DNA from: Larix sibirica
Taxonomy: Eukaryota; Streptophyta; Pinopsida; Pinales; Pinaceae
Direction of reading: 5' to 3'
Assembly (NCBI GenBank): GCA_004151065.3
Contig: NWUY0300018102.1
Span: 40,548 to 59,359, forward strand
Length of the DNA: 18,812 nt
The stretch's first letter is position 1; each line of letters starts with the position of its first letter. Below the pieces are notes generated by a model that saw only the letters and a program-made list of their open reading frames with translations, made no database searches and was not told the DNA's origin. The translations under genes and the position numbers were made by a program. Shown here piece by piece: positions 18,351-18,812 of the stretch.

Positions 18351-18812
18351 GGATAGGAGATGGGAGATTGGGAAAGTGGAAGATTGACGAGAGGGATGTT
18401 GATGTATAGGGTGTTTATATTATGGTTTGAATTTAGAGATAGTTTGGGTTGGGGGTCATTACATGGAGGGTGAGCTGATAAATCAAGCTCAGGTTTGGAG
18501 GAGGAAGAGGGAGGGAGATTGCGATTGTTCGATGAATGGTTTGATGAGGTTGAAGAGGAGGGTGTGGAGTACATGGAGATGGGAAGTAGTATGTGATGCA
18601 TAGAAATGTTCACATAGAGAAAATGATGTGCAACTAGAGTATGTTTAAGTAGGGAGGATATCCTCTTAGGGTCGGGAATTCACCCATCATGGTCAGGGAT
18701 GGATAAAATTGGGGATAACTAAGAGAAGTTCACGATATGGAGAGGATATGTGTTTTGGTCAAAGTCTGAGGGTGTAGGTCGTGATAGAGAAAATGAAGAA
18801 TCGGAGTTTTGA
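18351..18812 (-). pseudogene. PLE N-terminal low-complexity region, cut by window edge
   Basis: The open - strand frame from 18613 downward is rich in Ser, Pro and Asn (runs such as SSSTSSNHSSNN) and leads in frame into the conserved NLSS...LL motif of the PLE, so it is probably the poorly conserved N-terminal extension. Between 18613 and 18812 the same strand still looks partly coding but has stops. The true start is uncertain; the ATG at 18611-18613 is only a candidate. Confidence 0.55.

Larger units (their letters stand above)
16520..18812 (-). mobile_element. Penelope-like element with GIY-YIG endonuclease (Dryad-like), dead
   Basis: The - strand from the right window edge to about 16520 encodes, in order, a low-complexity Ser/Asn/Pro-rich N-terminal part, Penelope-type N-terminal motifs, the Penelope RT, and a GIY-YIG endonuclease. 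This order is specific to endonuclease-bearing PLEs. The frame is broken in several places by stops and shifts. The element's 5' end is not visible, because coding-like sequence reaches the edge. The combination in a plant-like setting points to the Dryad-type PLEs described in conifers. No pseudo-LTRs were detected within the window. Confidence 0.87.

Overview
This window looks like intergenic DNA from a large, transposon-filled plant nuclear genome, most likely a conifer. It is AT-rich, and no intact host gene, RNA gene, operon or CRISPR array is visible. What can be recognised is decayed retroelements of three classes: a plant L1-type LINE with an RNase H domain, a Ty3/Gypsy LTR retrotransposon, and a Penelope-like element (PLE) with a GIY-YIG endonuclease. 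PLEs are rare in plants, and the endonuclease-bearing 'Dryad' group is known from conifers, so this element is the best taxonomic clue. All assignments come from reading motifs; no search was run.

Layout. 1-2776: non-coding, with one 162-bp tandem direct repeat at 1356-1685. 2777-2935: a hairpin-forming 38-bp minisatellite. 2936-5500: a 5'-truncated, frameshifted + strand LINE, apparently inserted into that minisatellite; a related 41-bp array resumes at 5501. 9555-14145: one old Ty3/Gypsy element on the - strand, with LTRs at 9555-10437 and 13282-14145, a primer-binding site, Gag, protease and integrase remains. It has no reverse transcriptase, because the protease tail runs straight into the pre-integrase linker. 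14700-15618: an unidentified decayed reading frame of about 300 codons. 16520-18812: the PLE on the - strand, running off the right edge, with reverse transcriptase and GIY-YIG domains and several stops and frameshifts.

Assembly structure. Two single Ns (7824 and 14318) are each flanked by a direct duplication that abuts the N exactly. 4451-7823 reappears as 7825-11199 with about 1% difference, and 14106-14317 reappears as 14319-14530 with one difference. Both are best explained as unmerged overlapping contig ends (probably two haplotypes), not biological duplications. The LINE 3' end, the left LTR and the integrase end are therefore listed twice, but probably exist once per haplotype. Collapsing the overlaps gives about 15.2 kb of real sequence.

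No genes work together here as a pathway. The window is a record of successive insertions: a LINE into a minisatellite, and next to it a Gypsy element and a PLE, all now inactive.
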